Source: Candidatus Lustribacter telmatis (GTDB lineage: Bacteria; Vulcanimicrobiota; Vulcanimicrobiia; Vulcanimicrobiales; Vulcanimicrobiaceae). From it: DNA of 64,000 nt. Below, one piece after another: positions 10,233-21,102 of this stretch. Position numbers and translations under genes: made by a program. Location of the stretch: assembly GCA_003164045.1 (NCBI GenBank), contig PLRU01000090.1:49532-113531 (forward strand). The letters run 5' to 3'. A model generated the notes under the pieces. It was not told the DNA's origin. It was given only the letters and a program-made list of their open reading frames with translations, and did no database searches. Numbering within the stretch: position 1 is the first letter of the stretch; every line of letters begins with the position of its first letter.

Positions 10233-12734
10233 ATGTCTATGTGGGAACCGTTTACCGAACGCGCACGCCGGAGCATCGTTCTGGCGCAAGAAGAGGCGCA
10301 GCGTCTCGGTAACAATTATATTGGGACCGAGCACATTCTGTTGGGGATTATCTCCGAGGGTGAAAGTCTTGCGGCCAAAGTGCTGGAGACGCTCGGCGTT
10401 AATCTTTCGAAGGTACGCCAAGAGGTCGAGGCGATCGTCGGCCGCGGCGGACAGACCGTCCAGCAAGAGATGGTCTTCACCCCGCGCGCCAAGCGCGTGA
10501 TTGAGTTGGCCTTCGAAGAAGCCCGGCAACTGAACCATAACTACATCGGTACGGAACATTTGCTGCTTGGCCTCATCCGCGAGGGTGAAGGCGTCGCGGC
10601 CCGCGTGCTCACGAACCTCGGCGTCGACCCGGCCAAGGTTCGCGTCCAGACGACCTCACTGCTCGGTGCCGAGGGCCAGCCGCCCGCGCCGAAGGGCAAG
10701 TCCAAGACGCCGACCCTCGATGCGTACGGTCGCGACCTAACCGTGCTCGCCCGCGAAAACAAATTGGACCCGGTCATCGGCCGTGCGTCAGAGATCGAAC
10801 GCGTCATTCAGATCCTCTCGCGCCGCACCAAGAACAACCCCGCGCTCATCGGCGAACCCGGCGTCGGTAAGACGGCGATCGCCGAGGGCCTCGCGCAGCG
10901 CGTCATCAAGGCTGAGGTTCCCGAGCCCCTGCGCGACAAGCGCGTGATCACGCTTGACCTCGCCGGGCTCGTCGCCGGCACCAAGTACCGCGGCGAGTTC
11001 GAAGAGCGCATGAAGCGCGTGATGGACGAGATCCGTGGCGCCGCCGGTGAGATCATCCTCTTTATCGACGAGCTGCACACGCTCGTGGGCGCCGGCGCGG
11101 CCGAAGGCGCGATCGACGCGTCCAACATCATCAAGCCGGCACTTGCTCGCGGCGAGCTGCAATGCATCGGCGCGACCACGCTCAACGAGTTCCGCAAGTA
11201 CATCGAAAAGGACTCGGCCCTCGAGCGACGCTTCCAGCCGGTCATGGTCGGCGAGCCGTCGGTCGAGGAGACCGTCGAGATTCTCAAGGGCCTGCGCGAA
11301 CGCTATGAAGCGCACCACAAGGTCGTCATCACGGACGAAGCGCTCGTGGCTGCCGCGAAGCTCGGCGACCGCTACATCAGCGATCGTTTTCTGCCCGATA
11401 AGGCCGTCGATCTGATCGACGAAGCGGCTTCACGCGTGCGCTTGCAAGCGACGTTGCCGCCGCAATCGATTCGCGACGTCGACAACGAGATTCGCAAAGT
11501 CAAACAAGAAAAAGACGCCGTCGTCAAGTCGCAAGAATTCGAGAAGGCCGCGCAGATCCGCGACCGCGAGGAAAAACTTCGCCTCGAGAAGCAGCGGCTC
11601 GAGCAAGAGTGGGCTGAGAAGAAGAAAGCCGACGCCGACAAGGTCATCAAAGTTACTGAGGAAGACGTTGCGCACATCGTCAGCTCGTGGACCAAGATTC
11701 CGGTCGCGCGTCTCGAGCAGACCGAATCGACGAAGCTCCTGGGCATGGCCGATCAACTGCACAAGCGGATCGTCGGGCAAGACGCTGCGGTCAACGTCGT
11801 CACGCGGGCGATCCGCCGTTCGCGGGCCGGCCTCAAGAATCCGAAGCGCCCGATCGGCTCGTTCATCTTCCTCGGCCCCACGGGCGTCGGGAAGACCGAA
11901 GTCGCGCGTTCGCTCGCGGAATATCTCTTCGATGACGCCGAGTCGATGGTCCGCATCGATATGTCGGAATATATGGAGAAATACGCCGTATCGCGACTCG
12001 TCGGCGCACCTCCCGGGTACGTCGGTTATGAAGAAGGCGGTCAGCTGACCGAAGCCGTGCGGCGCCGTCCGTACGCGGTCGTGCTGCTCGATGAAATCGA
12101 GAAGGCGCATCCGGACGTGTTCAACTTGCTGCTGCAAGTGCTCGAAGACGGACGCCTCACCGATTCTCAAGGCCGCGTCGTCGACTTCAAAAACGTCTTG
12201 ATCATCATGACGTCCAACGTCGGTGCGACCGGCATGACGACGACGAGCGACATCGGTTTCCGCCCGCAAAAAGATACCGGCGCGACCGACGAGCAGAACT
12301 ACGAGAAAATGAAGAACAAAGTGCTGGAAGAGGTCAAACACACGTTCCGGCCCGAGTTCCTTAATCGTGTCGACGAAGTCGTCGTGTTCCATCAGCTGAC
12401 GCGCCCGCAGATCGAAGAGATCGTCGGACTCGAACTCGAGAAAGTCGTCCGCGAAGTCAAGGCGCAAGAAATGCACCTCGAAGTCACGGAAGACGCAAAG
12501 CAGCTGCTTGCGAAAAAAGGCTGGGATCCGCAGTTCGGAGCGCGTCCGCTCCGCCGCGCGATCCAGCGTGAGGTTGAGGACGAACTTGCCGAAGAAATGC
12601 TCAAGGGCACCTTCGGCAGCGGCGATCGCATCCTCGCGGAAGTGAATCCGGACAATCCGGACAAGCTGCGCTTCTCGAAGATTCCCTTGGTTGAGCCGCC
12701 TCCGCAGCCGATCCAGGAAATCCAGCCCGCCTAA
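10233..12734 (+). CDS. clpC: ATP-dependent Clp protease ATP-binding subunit ClpC
   Basis: Clp N repeats, [20 protein letters not shown]-type central region, [19 protein letters not shown]; 833 aa. Confidence 0.96.
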   Translation: MSMWEPFTERARRSIVLAQEEAQRLGNNYIGTEHILLGIISEGESLAAKVLETLGVNLSKVRQEVEAIVGRGGQTVQQEMVFTPRAKRVIELAFEEARQLNHNYIGTEHLLLGLIREGEGVAARVLTNLGVDPAKVRVQTTSLLGAEGQPPAPKGKSKTPTLDAYGRDLTVLARENKLDPVIGRASEIERVIQILSRRTKNNPALIGEPGVGKTAIAEGLAQRVIKAEVPEPLRDKRVITLDLAGLVAGTKYRGEFEERMKRVMDEIRGAAGEIILFIDELHTLVGAGAAEGAIDASNIIKPALARGELQCIGATTLNEFRKYIEKDSALERRFQPVMVGEPSVEETVEILKGLRERYEAHHKVVITDEALVAAAKLGDRYISDRFLPDKAVDLIDEAASRVRLQATLPPQSIRDVDNEIRKVKQEKDAVVKSQEFEKAAQIRDREEKLRLEKQRLEQEWAEKKKADADKVIKVTEEDVAHIVSSWTKIPVARLEQTESTKLLGMADQLHKRIVGQDAAVNVVTRAIRRSRAGLKNPKRPIGSFIFLGPTGVGKTEVARSLAEYLFDDAESMVRIDMSEYMEKYAVSRLVGAPPGYVGYEEGGQLTEAVRRRPYAVVLLDEIEKAHPDVFNLLLQVLEDGRLTDSQGRVVDFKNVLIIMTSNVGATGMTTTSDIGFRPQKDTGATDEQNYEKMKNKVLEEVKHTFRPEFLNRVDEVVVFHQLTRPQIEEIVGLELEKVVREVKAQEMHLEVTEDAKQLLAKKGWDPQFGARPLRRAIQREVEDELAEEMLKGTFGSGDRILAEVNPDNPDKLRFSKIPLVEPPPQPIQEIQPA

Positions 12735-12756
12735 CATTTCCCAGAGCGAGTAAACC

Positions 12757-15700
12757 GTGGCGGTTGCGGCGAATACGCCACGGTTGACTCCTTTTGCCCT
12801 GTGGCGATCGCGCTTGCCGGCGTCGATCGGAAATTGGTTCGCACGCGACCTGACCCGTGCTGCTCTCGACCTCGCTGAAGCGGGCCGCGTCACCCTACGC
12901 TCCGTTGAAGGCGCGAAGATCGAGGCTACCGTTGCCGACCAAGGCGGGGTTTCGTGTTCCGTCGAGTGGGCCACGGGAACGGGGCCGCAGGCGCTGCGTA
13001 GCGTGTGCACGTGCGGTTCGACCGGCGTGTGCGAACACGTCGTGGCGACGCTCGAGACCGTCCGCCGGGCCGACGAGGCGCCGGTGCCGATCGATCCCGC
13101 CGATGCGGAGATCGACCTGACGTGGCTGCCCGCAACCGACCTCGAAGCGCCGCGCGCTCGTGCCCGCAGCGTGTGGCCGGTTATCTCGTCGACCGACGGC
13201 AAGGTGCTCTCCGGCGCGCTGTATCTCGATACGCCGCGGTTGCGCGGCGTCATCCGCGATGCGGAATCGATCCTCGCGATGATGGAATCGACGCCGGCCG
13301 ACGACTGGGATAACGCCGACCGCGAACTGATCCGCGACGAAGCGGTGCAAGAAGCCTTCGGCACCCGCGTCTCGCAGCGTGCGCTCGCTCGCGCGTTGTT
13401 CCGCCTCGCGCGCCATCCGCGTACGCGATTTGACGATGAGCCTGGCGCCAACCGGCATCCGGTGGAACTCGTGCCGTTCGATATTGACGTTCGCGGAATA
13501 CGTCTACGCGCCGTGCGGGAAGGCGACCGGTTCGTTCCGGCGCTCGAGCGCGGCAACGGAGAACGCTTTACGCCCCATGGCGCCCTGATCGTCGATGGAC
13601 CGCCGTCGTGGCTGGTCGTCAATCGCACGGCGTATTTGCTCGACGATAGTTTTGATGCGAAGCGCGTGGTTGCGGCGGCGGCGGCGCAGATGCCGGCCAA
13701 CGGCAGTGCGACGAACGGGAAGCATCCGTCGATCGGCACGATCGCGCGCGTGGCGCCATTTCTTTCCGCCGAAGACCGCCATGAGCTCGGCGTCGTCGAT
13801 GCGGAAGCGCCGGCAGCATTAGCGCGCTTACGCTGGAGCGACGGAGCGTTGATCGGCCGGTTGTCGTTTATCGACCGCAAGAGCGAAGCACATGCTCCAT
13901 TCTCCGTGCACGGTGCGGTCGCGGCGAACAACGGACGCTTCGTGCGTTTTGCACCCGCGACGGCGCGCGCGTTCGCGCATCGCTTCCTTGAAGCTGGGTT
14001 CGTTCCACGCGGCGGAGATGCGTTCGCCCTGCACGATGTCGAACGTGCGGCGAATTTCGTGCGCGAAGTCGTCGGCGATTGGGATGACGTTGACGTCGTG
14101 CTCGACGACTCACTCACCGCCGTTGCGGCCGGTGAATCGGCCATCGACGTCTCGATCTCCGCCCGTCCGACCGATGTCGACGGCGAGCGCGACTGGTTTG
14201 AGCTCAACGTCGACGTCTTCGTCGGCGATGGGACCGCGCTCACGCCAAAAGAACTCGCCGCCCTCTTGCAGTCCAGTGGCCGCTACGCAGAAGTACGGGG
14301 GAAGCTATTCGACGTCGAGGCGTTGCGCATGCGGCGCACGCTCCTCGCCGAGCTGAACGACCGGCGTCGCACCGGAATGGCGGCGCTCGTCGCGCTGCAC
14401 GACGAGATTCACGAAGCATTCGGCGACGTCGCGCTCCCGGAAGAAGTCGAGATCTTGCGCGAGCGTCTACGTAATTTTGAAGGCATAGCCAGCATCGAAC
14501 CGCCGACCGCCGTCGCGGCAACGCTGCGCGATTATCAACGGCGCGGCCTCGATTTCTTAGATTATCTGCGCTCGTTTAAATTCGGCGGCGTTCTTGCAGA
14601 CGAGATGGGGCTGGGGAAATCGCAAGCGCTTTCGTCTTTGGTTTTAACGCCCGACGGGTGGCGCCGTTTTGGCGATCTGAAGCTCGGCGATCCGATCATG
14701 AATGCGCAAGGCGGCATTTCGCGCGTCACTGGGATTTTTCCGCAGGGAAAACTTGAATCGTTCCGAGTCAAGTTCTCTGATGGAGCCAGTACGCTTTGTT
14801 CTGACGATCATCTGTGGCTCGTCAATTCACCGCTCCGCAAATCGCGTGGCAATCCGCCTCGGGTGAAGACGTTGCGCGAAATTCGCGAGCGCCTACACGA
14901 TGCGGCCGGAAACGCGCGTCATTTCATTCCCATTGCCGAACCGATGCACTTCGAGCGGAACGACGAGCTTACGGTACCGCCGTATCTGCTGGGGTGCATT
15001 CTCGGCGACGGAAACATCACTCATCGTGTGGTGAGTTTGGCGAATGCGGACGTTGAGCTACTCGAGGAATGCCGCGCGTTACTTCCGACGGGTACCGATC
15101 TCGTTCACAAGGCCGCGTATGACTACGTCATTCGTCCGCAGCGAGATGCCGACGGGCGACTGGGCAGTCATCATGTTCGCAGCGCCTTGCGCGAACTCGA
15201 TCTGATGGGCTGCGGGTCGGCAACGAAGTTCGTCCCGCAGCAGTACTTGTATGCGAGCGTCTCCGATCGCCTAGCGGTGCTGCAGGGCTTGATGGATACC
15301 GACGGCAGTGTTTCACTCAAGGACAATCATGTCGAGTTTACGTCGGTGTCGGAGATCCTGGCGCAAGACGTCGCGTTCCTCGTGCGCTCGCTAGGCGGTG
15401 TCGCTCGGCTCCGCATTAAGGCCAAGCCGACATACACCTATAAGGGTGAAAAACGTATCGGAAAGCCCGCGTATCGCGTCTCAATCGCGATGCCGCCGGA
15501 TTACAATCCGTTCCGCCTTTCGCGTAAGGCCGATTCGTATCGGGGACGCGTGAAGTATCATCCCGTACGCGCGATCGTTGAGATTATTCCGGAGGGCGAC
15601 GCCGAGATGCAGTGCATCGCGGTCGATTCGCCCGACCATCTCTACGTTACTGATGACTTCATCGTCACGCATAACACGCTCCAAGTAATCGCGCAGCTCT

Positions 15701-16986
15701 TGCACCGCAAGGAAGTTGACGGAGCCGCTCCTGCGCTTGTGATCGCGCCGACCTCGGTTACGCACACGTGGGAAAACGAAATTGCCCGGTTCGCGCCAAA
15801 CTTGACGACCCTGCGCCTGCAATCGGGCGCGGATCGCGCGCAACGTTATGCAGAGCTCGAAAATTACGACGTCATTATCACGTCATATGCTTTGGCGCGG
15901 CTTGATGCAGAGCAATTGGAACGCTTCAACTTTCGTACGCTGATTCTCGATGAAGCGCAGAACGCGAAGAACCCAAGCTCGCAAATTGCCAAAGTCGTGC
16001 GCAATCTGCGCGCGGATCATCGTTTGGCGCTAACCGGTACGCCCGTTGAAAACTCGCTACGCGATCTGTGGTCGATCTTTGCCTTTGTCGAACCGGGATT
16101 ACTCGGGTCAGAGGCGTCGTTCCGCCGGCGGTTTGAGAACCCGATTGCCGAGGGCGACGAAGTTGCGGCGCATCAACTGCGGTCGCGGCTTGAGCCGTTC
16201 GTGCTTCGCCGAACCAAAGAAGATGTGGCGCGCGAGCTTCCTGAGCGCACGGAACAGATCATCGAGTGTGATCTCTCGCCGTTGCAGCGCCGGCTCTATC
16301 GCGGTATCGCCGAGGCCGCGCGTCGCGATGTCATCGCAAACATCGGCGGCGAGAACGGTATGGAAGGCGCGACGGTCCACGTGCTGGCGGCGCTGACGCG
16401 CTTGCGCCAGGTCTGCGCGCATCCCGGGCTCATTCTGCCCGAGTACATCGACGAACCTGAAGCGAGCGGCAAGTTCGACGCGTTCATCGAGACGGTCGAA
16501 GAAGTGCTCTCCGGCGGTCACAAAGTGCTCGTATTCTCGGCGTTTGCCTCGATGCTCAAGATCATGCGCACGGCACTCTCGAAGCGTGACGTCGTCTTGG
16601 GGTATCTCGACGGCTCGACGAAAGATCGCGATCGTCAGGCCGAGGTTGAACGCTTCATGTCGGCCGACGGTCCGCCCGTGTTCTTGTGTTCCCTCAAAGC
16701 GGGCGGCGTCGGCTTGACGCTCACCGCAGCCGATTACGTCATCCTCTACGATCCGTGGTGGAACCCGGCGGTCGAACGTCAGGCGATCGACCGCACGCAT
16801 CGCATCGGGCAAACGCGTCCGGTCACGGCGTACCGGATGGTGACCGCCGGTTCGGTTGAAGAAAAGATTCGCGCGCTCGCCGAGCGCAAGAGCGCGCTCT
16901 CGCGTTCGGTCATCAAAGCCGACAGCGCGATCGCGAAATCGCTCACCAAAGACGATCTCGAGTTTCTCTTCGCCGACCCCGCGTAA
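12757..16986 (+). CDS. SWIM zinc-finger SNF2/RapA-family helicase precursor interrupted by an intein
   Basis: SWIM CTCGSTGVCEHVVA; SNF2 Walker A GLGK//T, LDEAQNAKNPSSQ, LTGTPVENSLRDLWSIF, Helicase_C DPWWNPAVERQAIDRTHRIGQTRPV; intein residues 622-973 of the ORF. Confidence 0.95.
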   Translation: MAVAANTPRLTPFALWRSRLPASIGNWFARDLTRAALDLAEAGRVTLRSVEGAKIEATVADQGGVSCSVEWATGTGPQALRSVCTCGSTGVCEHVVATLETVRRADEAPVPIDPADAEIDLTWLPATDLEAPRARARSVWPVISSTDGKVLSGALYLDTPRLRGVIRDAESILAMMESTPADDWDNADRELIRDEAVQEAFGTRVSQRALARALFRLARHPRTRFDDEPGANRHPVELVPFDIDVRGIRLRAVREGDRFVPALERGNGERFTPHGALIVDGPPSWLVVNRTAYLLDDSFDAKRVVAAAAAQMPANGSATNGKHPSIGTIARVAPFLSAEDRHELGVVDAEAPAALARLRWSDGALIGRLSFIDRKSEAHAPFSVHGAVAANNGRFVRFAPATARAFAHRFLEAGFVPRGGDAFALHDVERAANFVREVVGDWDDVDVVLDDSLTAVAAGESAIDVSISARPTDVDGERDWFELNVDVFVGDGTALTPKELAALLQSSGRYAEVRGKLFDVEALRMRRTLLAELNDRRRTGMAALVALHDEIHEAFGDVALPEEVEILRERLRNFEGIASIEPPTAVAATLRDYQRRGLDFLDYLRSFKFGGVLADEMGLGKSQALSSLVLTPDGWRRFGDLKLGDPIMNAQGGISRVTGIFPQGKLESFRVKFSDGASTLCSDDHLWLVNSPLRKSRGNPPRVKTLREIRERLHDAAGNARHFIPIAEPMHFERNDELTVPPYLLGCILGDGNITHRVVSLANADVELLEECRALLPTGTDLVHKAAYDYVIRPQRDADGRLGSHHVRSALRELDLMGCGSATKFVPQQYLYASVSDRLAVLQGLMDTDGSVSLKDNHVEFTSVSEILAQDVAFLVRSLGGVARLRIKAKPTYTYKGEKRIGKPAYRVSIAMPPDYNPFRLSRKADSYRGRVKYHPVRAIVEIIPEGDAEMQCIAVDSPDHLYVTDDFIVTHNTLQVIAQLLHRKEVDGAAPALVIAPTSVTHTWENEIARFAPNLTTLRLQSGADRAQRYAELENYDVIITSYALARLDAEQLERFNFRTLILDEAQNAKNPSSQIAKVVRNLRADHRLALTGTPVENSLRDLWSIFAFVEPGLLGSEASFRRRFENPIAEGDEVAAHQLRSRLEPFVLRRTKEDVARELPERTEQIIECDLSPLQRRLYRGIAEAARRDVIANIGGENGMEGATVHVLAALTRLRQVCAHPGLILPEYIDEPEASGKFDAFIETVEEVLSGGHKVLVFSAFASMLKIMRTALSKRDVVLGYLDGSTKDRDRQAEVERFMSADGPPVFLCSLKAGGVGLTLTAADYVILYDPWWNPAVERQAIDRTHRIGQTRPVTAYRMVTAGSVEEKIRALAERKSALSRSVIKADSAIAKSLTKDDLEFLFADPA
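14620..15675 (+). other. In-frame intein, 352 aa, with LAGLIDADG homing endonuclease domain
   Basis: Splits DEMGLGK/TLQVIAQLLHRK; intein N-term SQALSSLVLTPDGWRRFGDLKLGDPI, endonuclease motifs LLGCILGDGNI and LQGLMDTDGSV, C-term DHLYVTDDFIVTHN with +1 Thr; codon boundaries 14620 (TCG) and 15673-15675 (AAC). Confidence 0.95.
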
Positions 16987-17040
16987 TCCGGCCCGCCGCA
17001 CCCAGGACCTCACGCCCGGCCTAAACAACGAGCGCTTATC

Positions 17041-18672
17041 ATGAAAGCGTCCGCGGCGATCGCCGAAATCCTCAAACGCGAAGGCGTGGAGATCCTGTTC
17101 GCCTATCCGCGCAACGCCGTCATCGAGGCCGCTGCGGAAAACGACATCCGCCCGATCATCGTGCGCCAAGAGCGAATCGCGGTACACATGGCCGACGCCG
17201 TCGCACGGCTTTCGCGCGGCAAGAAGATCGGCGTGTTCGCGTGTCAGCACGGCCCGGGCATCGAGAACGCGTACGGTTCGGTTGCGCAAGCGTACTCCGA
17301 ATCGATTCCGCTGTTGATCTTGCCCGGCGGCTACGCGACGCGTATCGCGCACGTGCCGGATAATTTCAATGCTACGATCGTGATGTCGCACGTTTCCAAG
17401 CACGCCGAACCGATCACCTCGGGTGCCGAAGTGCCGAACATCTTGCGGCGCGCGTTCTCGCTGCTGCGTAACGGACGCCATCGTCCGGTCGTCGTCGAGA
17501 TTCCGAATGACCTCTACGACGCCGAAGTTCCGGAACCGCTCGACTACGAGCCGGTCTACGCAACGCGCAGCGGCCCCGATCCGGCCGACGTGCAGCGCGC
17601 GGCCGAGACGCTCGTCGCCGCGAAGCGGCTCGTGATTTACGCGGGCGCCGGCATCCATTGGGGCAACGCGTACGCGGAGCTCAAAGAATTGGCCGAATTA
17701 CTGGGGTCGCCCGTGTGCACGAGCCTCGAGGGCAAGAGCGCCTTTGATGAGACGCATCCGCTCGCGCTCGGCGCGGGCGGTGCCGCGATGCCGAAAACCG
17801 TGCGCCACTTCCTCGATAATGCCGACGTTATTTTCGGCGCCGGCTGCAGCTTCTCCGAGAACTCGTTCGCGGTGAAAATGCCGAAGGGCAAAACGATCGT
17901 TCATCTCACGAGCGATGCCAACGACTTGAACAAGTCGGTACGTTCGCAAGTCGGTCTCGCCGGCGACACGCAGCTCGCCTTGCGCGCGCTCGTCGATGCC
18001 TGCCGCCAACTTCTCGACGGCACCTCGAGCGACCCGACGCGCGCGCACGCGGAGATCGCCTCGGTCGAAGCCGCCTGGCTTGCCGAATGGATGCCGAAAC
18101 TTACGTCGAGCGACACGCCGATCAGCCCGTATCGCGTGCTGTGGGATCTGCAGCATACCGTCGATAAAGCCCAGACGATCATTACCCACGATGCGGGCAG
18201 CCCGCGCGATCAGCTCACACCGTTCTGGAAATCGACCGCACCGCTCAGCTATCTCGGCTGGGGCAAAACGACGCAGCTCGGCTACGGCCTCGGCTTGGCG
18301 ATGGGCGCCAAGCTGGCGTGTCCCGACAAGCTCTGCATCAACGTCTGGGGCGACGCCGCGATCGGCTTCACGGGCATGGACTTCGAAACGGCCGTGCGCG
18401 AACGCATTCCGATCCTATCGATCCTGCTCAACAACTCCGCGATGGCGATCGAGCTCAACGTTATGCCGGAGGCGACGAAGAAGTATCGCTCGACGGATAT
18501 TTCGGGCGACTACGCCGCAATGGCCCGCGCGTTCGGCGGCTACGGCGAGCGCATCACCAAGCCCGAGGAAATCATCCCAGCGATCAAGCGCGGCATCGAG
18601 CAAACGCGCGCCGGCAAGCCCGCGCTGCTCGAGTTCATCACGGCGCAAGAAACGAAGGCGTCGCGCTACTAG
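17041..18672 (+). CDS. Thiamine pyrophosphate-dependent enzyme (acetolactate synthase-like)
   Basis: KASAAIAEILKREGVEILFAYPRNAVIEAAAEN...QERIAVHMADAVARLS, C-terminal WGDAAIGFTGMDFETAVRERIPILSILLNN TPP motif. Confidence 0.88.
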   Translation: MKASAAIAEILKREGVEILFAYPRNAVIEAAAENDIRPIIVRQERIAVHMADAVARLSRGKKIGVFACQHGPGIENAYGSVAQAYSESIPLLILPGGYATRIAHVPDNFNATIVMSHVSKHAEPITSGAEVPNILRRAFSLLRNGRHRPVVVEIPNDLYDAEVPEPLDYEPVYATRSGPDPADVQRAAETLVAAKRLVIYAGAGIHWGNAYAELKELAELLGSPVCTSLEGKSAFDETHPLALGAGGAAMPKTVRHFLDNADVIFGAGCSFSENSFAVKMPKGKTIVHLTSDANDLNKSVRSQVGLAGDTQLALRALVDACRQLLDGTSSDPTRAHAEIASVEAAWLAEWMPKLTSSDTPISPYRVLWDLQHTVDKAQTIITHDAGSPRDQLTPFWKSTAPLSYLGWGKTTQLGYGLGLAMGAKLACPDKLCINVWGDAAIGFTGMDFETAVRERIPILSILLNNSAMAIELNVMPEATKKYRSTDISGDYAAMARAFGGYGERITKPEEIIPAIKRGIEQTRAGKPALLEFITAQETKASRY

Positions 18673-18989
18673 GCTGAAATCAGGATGCGCTGCGCCGAGA
18701 TAAGGGCCGGCGCGTCCACGATCCAGGTGCCGTCGAGGCCGACTTCGCGCAGCAGCGCTCGCCCGGTTGGCGGCACGCTGGTGAAGCAGACGCGGGCATC
18801 ACGGTAGCGGCCGTGCAGCGATTCGGCGAGTTCGCACAAAGCGTCCCAAGACCACCGCGCAGTCCATTGCAGCGAAATGACGATCGTGCGGCCGCGTGCC
18901 GCCGCGTTGCCGAGGGAGTCGGAGACTTTCCGCGCGATGGCGGAGGTAAAATCGCCGACGGGGAGGATGACGGTCGTGGCGTTTTCCAT
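18669..18989 (-). CDS. STAS-domain-like small protein
   Basis: MENATTVILPVGDFTSAIARKVSDSLGNAAARGRTIVISLQWTARWSWDALCELAESLHGR...; start chosen at 18989. Confidence 0.55.
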   Translation of the reverse strand: MENATTVILPVGDFTSAIARKVSDSLGNAAARGRTIVISLQWTARWSWDALCELAESLHGRYRDARVCFTSVPPTGRALLREVGLDGTWIVDAPALISAQRILISA

Positions 18990-19089
18990 GGCCGCATCAT
19001 CGCGCCGGACCTTGGGAAGGCCCTCGGGTGGGCCTGGCAATCCGCGCGGTTGCAGCCGTTGCAACCCGGGTGCGGTTATGGTGAAGGCG

Positions 19090-19956
19090 ATGAGCACCGA
19101 GACTTCTCCCATTTCCGTTGTGCCGACCCAGGTGACCCTCGAGGGCGGCGGCTTTCAGATTCGCCGGGCCTTTCCGGTCGCCGGCCTCTCCTACTTCGAC
19201 CCGATTCTCTTGATCGACGAGATGGGTCCGGTCACGTATGGGCCGGGCGAAGCGATCGGCGCGCCGGATCATCCGCATCGCGGCTTCGAAACGGTCACGT
19301 ACATCATCGACGGCGCGATGGAGCATGAGGATTCGCACGGACACCGCGGCGCGCTGCGTCCCGGTGACGTGCAGTGGATGACCGCCGGCGCCGGCGTGAT
19401 CCACTCGGAGATGCCCGCAGCCGACATTTTGCGCGACGGCGGGCGCATGCACGGTTTCCAGATTTGGGTCAATCTGCCGAAGACGCAGAAACTCGCGCCG
19501 CCCCGGTATCAAGAATACGCAAGCGCAAGCCTGCCGGTCGTCACGGGACCCGGAACCTGGGCGCGTGTGATTGCAGGCGAACTCGACGGCAAGCGTTCCC
19601 CGATCGAAACGACGGTTCCGACGACGATGGTGCATCTGAAGCTCGAGGCAAACGCGCGCTTGGCGATTCCCGTCGCCGCGGGTTCTAACGCGATCGTCCA
19701 CACGATCGACGGTGACGGCCGCGTGCAAGAGACACCGCTGGGCGACCACCGCGTCGCGCTGATCCCGAACTCACCGGCAACGCTCGATATCGTTGCCGGC
19801 CCGAACGGGTTCGAAGCGCTCGTGCTCGCCGGGATGCCGCTAAACGAGCCGGTGGCACGCTACGGACCGTTCGTGATGAACACGAAGGCAGAGATCGAGC
19901 AGGCGTTCCGCGACTACCAGGCCGGACGCTTCGGCGAGATCGCGCGAACCAACTAG
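19090..19956 (+). CDS. Pirin family protein
   Basis: FDPILLIDEMGPVTYGPGEAIGAPDHPHRGFETVTYIIDGAMEHEDSHGHRGALRPGDVQWMTAGAGVIHSEMP. Confidence 0.92.
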   Translation: MSTETSPISVVPTQVTLEGGGFQIRRAFPVAGLSYFDPILLIDEMGPVTYGPGEAIGAPDHPHRGFETVTYIIDGAMEHEDSHGHRGALRPGDVQWMTAGAGVIHSEMPAADILRDGGRMHGFQIWVNLPKTQKLAPPRYQEYASASLPVVTGPGTWARVIAGELDGKRSPIETTVPTTMVHLKLEANARLAIPVAAGSNAIVHTIDGDGRVQETPLGDHRVALIPNSPATLDIVAGPNGFEALVLAGMPLNEPVARYGPFVMNTKAEIEQAFRDYQAGRFGEIARTN

Positions 19957-19995
19957 AGGGGCGTAACCCTCCGTGCGGAAGGGCGAAAAACCCTG

Positions 19996-21102
19996 ATGCA
20001 AACCCATGAAAAGCCATCTCAGAGCAACGATGAAACCGGTTCGTCGGCGGTAGCGCCGACCGGGAAATTTCTGCGCAACACGTGGTACCCGATCTTGTGG
20101 TCATCGGATCTCGCCGCCGATCAGTTGATCGGGCGCACGGTGTTGGAAGAGCCGATCGTTTTTTTCCGCAAGGACGACGGTGCGCCGGCGGCGATCGCCG
20201 ACATGTGCCCGCACCGCTTCGCGCCGCTGCATCTTGGGAAGCGGAAACCGGGCGACCGCATCCGCTGCCTTTATCACGGGCTCGAATTCGATGCGACCGG
20301 TGCGTGCGCGTTCAATCCGCACGGCGACGGCCGGATCCCGCACAACTCGACCGTCGCAAGTTATCCCATGATCGAGAAACACAAGATTCTGTGGTTGTGG
20401 ATGGGGCACCGCACGCCCGATCCGGCGCTGATCCCCGATTTCAGCATCTTCGATACCGACGATGCGGGTGCGCTGACCAAGTTCGATTACATCACGATTG
20501 CCGCGAACTACGAGCTGGTCACCGACAACCTCATGGATCTCAGCCACACGGCGTTTTTGCATGAAGGTTTGCTCGGCACGGAATTTAGCGTGCGCGGCGA
20601 GTTGACGGTGACCCAAGACGGCAACGCGGTGATCGTTTCGCGCTACAACCGCAACACGCCGGTCGCCAAAGTGCACGACTTGATCTTCCGCCAAGACGGC
20701 CAGCCATGCGACACCTGGGATTCGATCCGCTGGGATGCTCCGGGCTGTTTCGTCCTCGACGTCGGCGTTCACGCCCCAGGCGCAACCAAGGCTGAGGGGA
20801 GCGGGCTCTACGCGGTGCACTTGCTCACGCCGGAGACGGCGACCTCGACGCACTATAACTTCTCCGCCGTACGGCAAGGCATGGCGAACGGACAGAAGCC
20901 GAGCCCCGAGATCAGCAAACAGATCGGCGACATGCGCCGTGACATCTTCCTCAATCAAGACGCGATGATCATCGAAGCGCAGCAAGAAAACATCCGGCGC
21001 TTTCCGGAGCGCACCAAACGTCCGGCGCTGTTCTCAACCGACGCCGGACCCGCCCGGCAACGGCGAGTCCTGAACGCGCTCTTGGCGGCCGACGCCGACT
21101 GA
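19996..21102 (+). CDS. Rieske non-heme iron aromatic oxygenase (VanA/PAO-like)
   Basis: CPHRFAPLHLGKR...CLYHGLEFDATG Rieske ligands; NLMDLSHTAFLHE mononuclear iron site. Confidence 0.92.
   Translation: MQTHEKPSQSNDETGSSAVAPTGKFLRNTWYPILWSSDLAADQLIGRTVLEEPIVFFRKDDGAPAAIADMCPHRFAPLHLGKRKPGDRIRCLYHGLEFDATGACAFNPHGDGRIPHNSTVASYPMIEKHKILWLWMGHRTPDPALIPDFSIFDTDDAGALTKFDYITIAANYELVTDNLMDLSHTAFLHEGLLGTEFSVRGELTVTQDGNAVIVSRYNRNTPVAKVHDLIFRQDGQPCDTWDSIRWDAPGCFVLDVGVHAPGATKAEGSGLYAVHLLTPETATSTHYNFSAVRQGMANGQKPSPEISKQIGDMRRDIFLNQDAMIIEAQQENIRRFPERTKRPALFSTDAGPARQRRVLNALLAADAD

Noticed and set aside
11430-14243. 937-aa minus-strand ORF antisense to clpC and the helicase
   Set aside because: Low-complexity S/R/A composition, spans two strongly supported + strand genes; high-GC shadow ORF.
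16108-17658. 516-aa minus-strand ORF antisense to helicase C-terminus and TPP enzyme
   Set aside because: No recognisable motif; both + strand genes are strongly supported.
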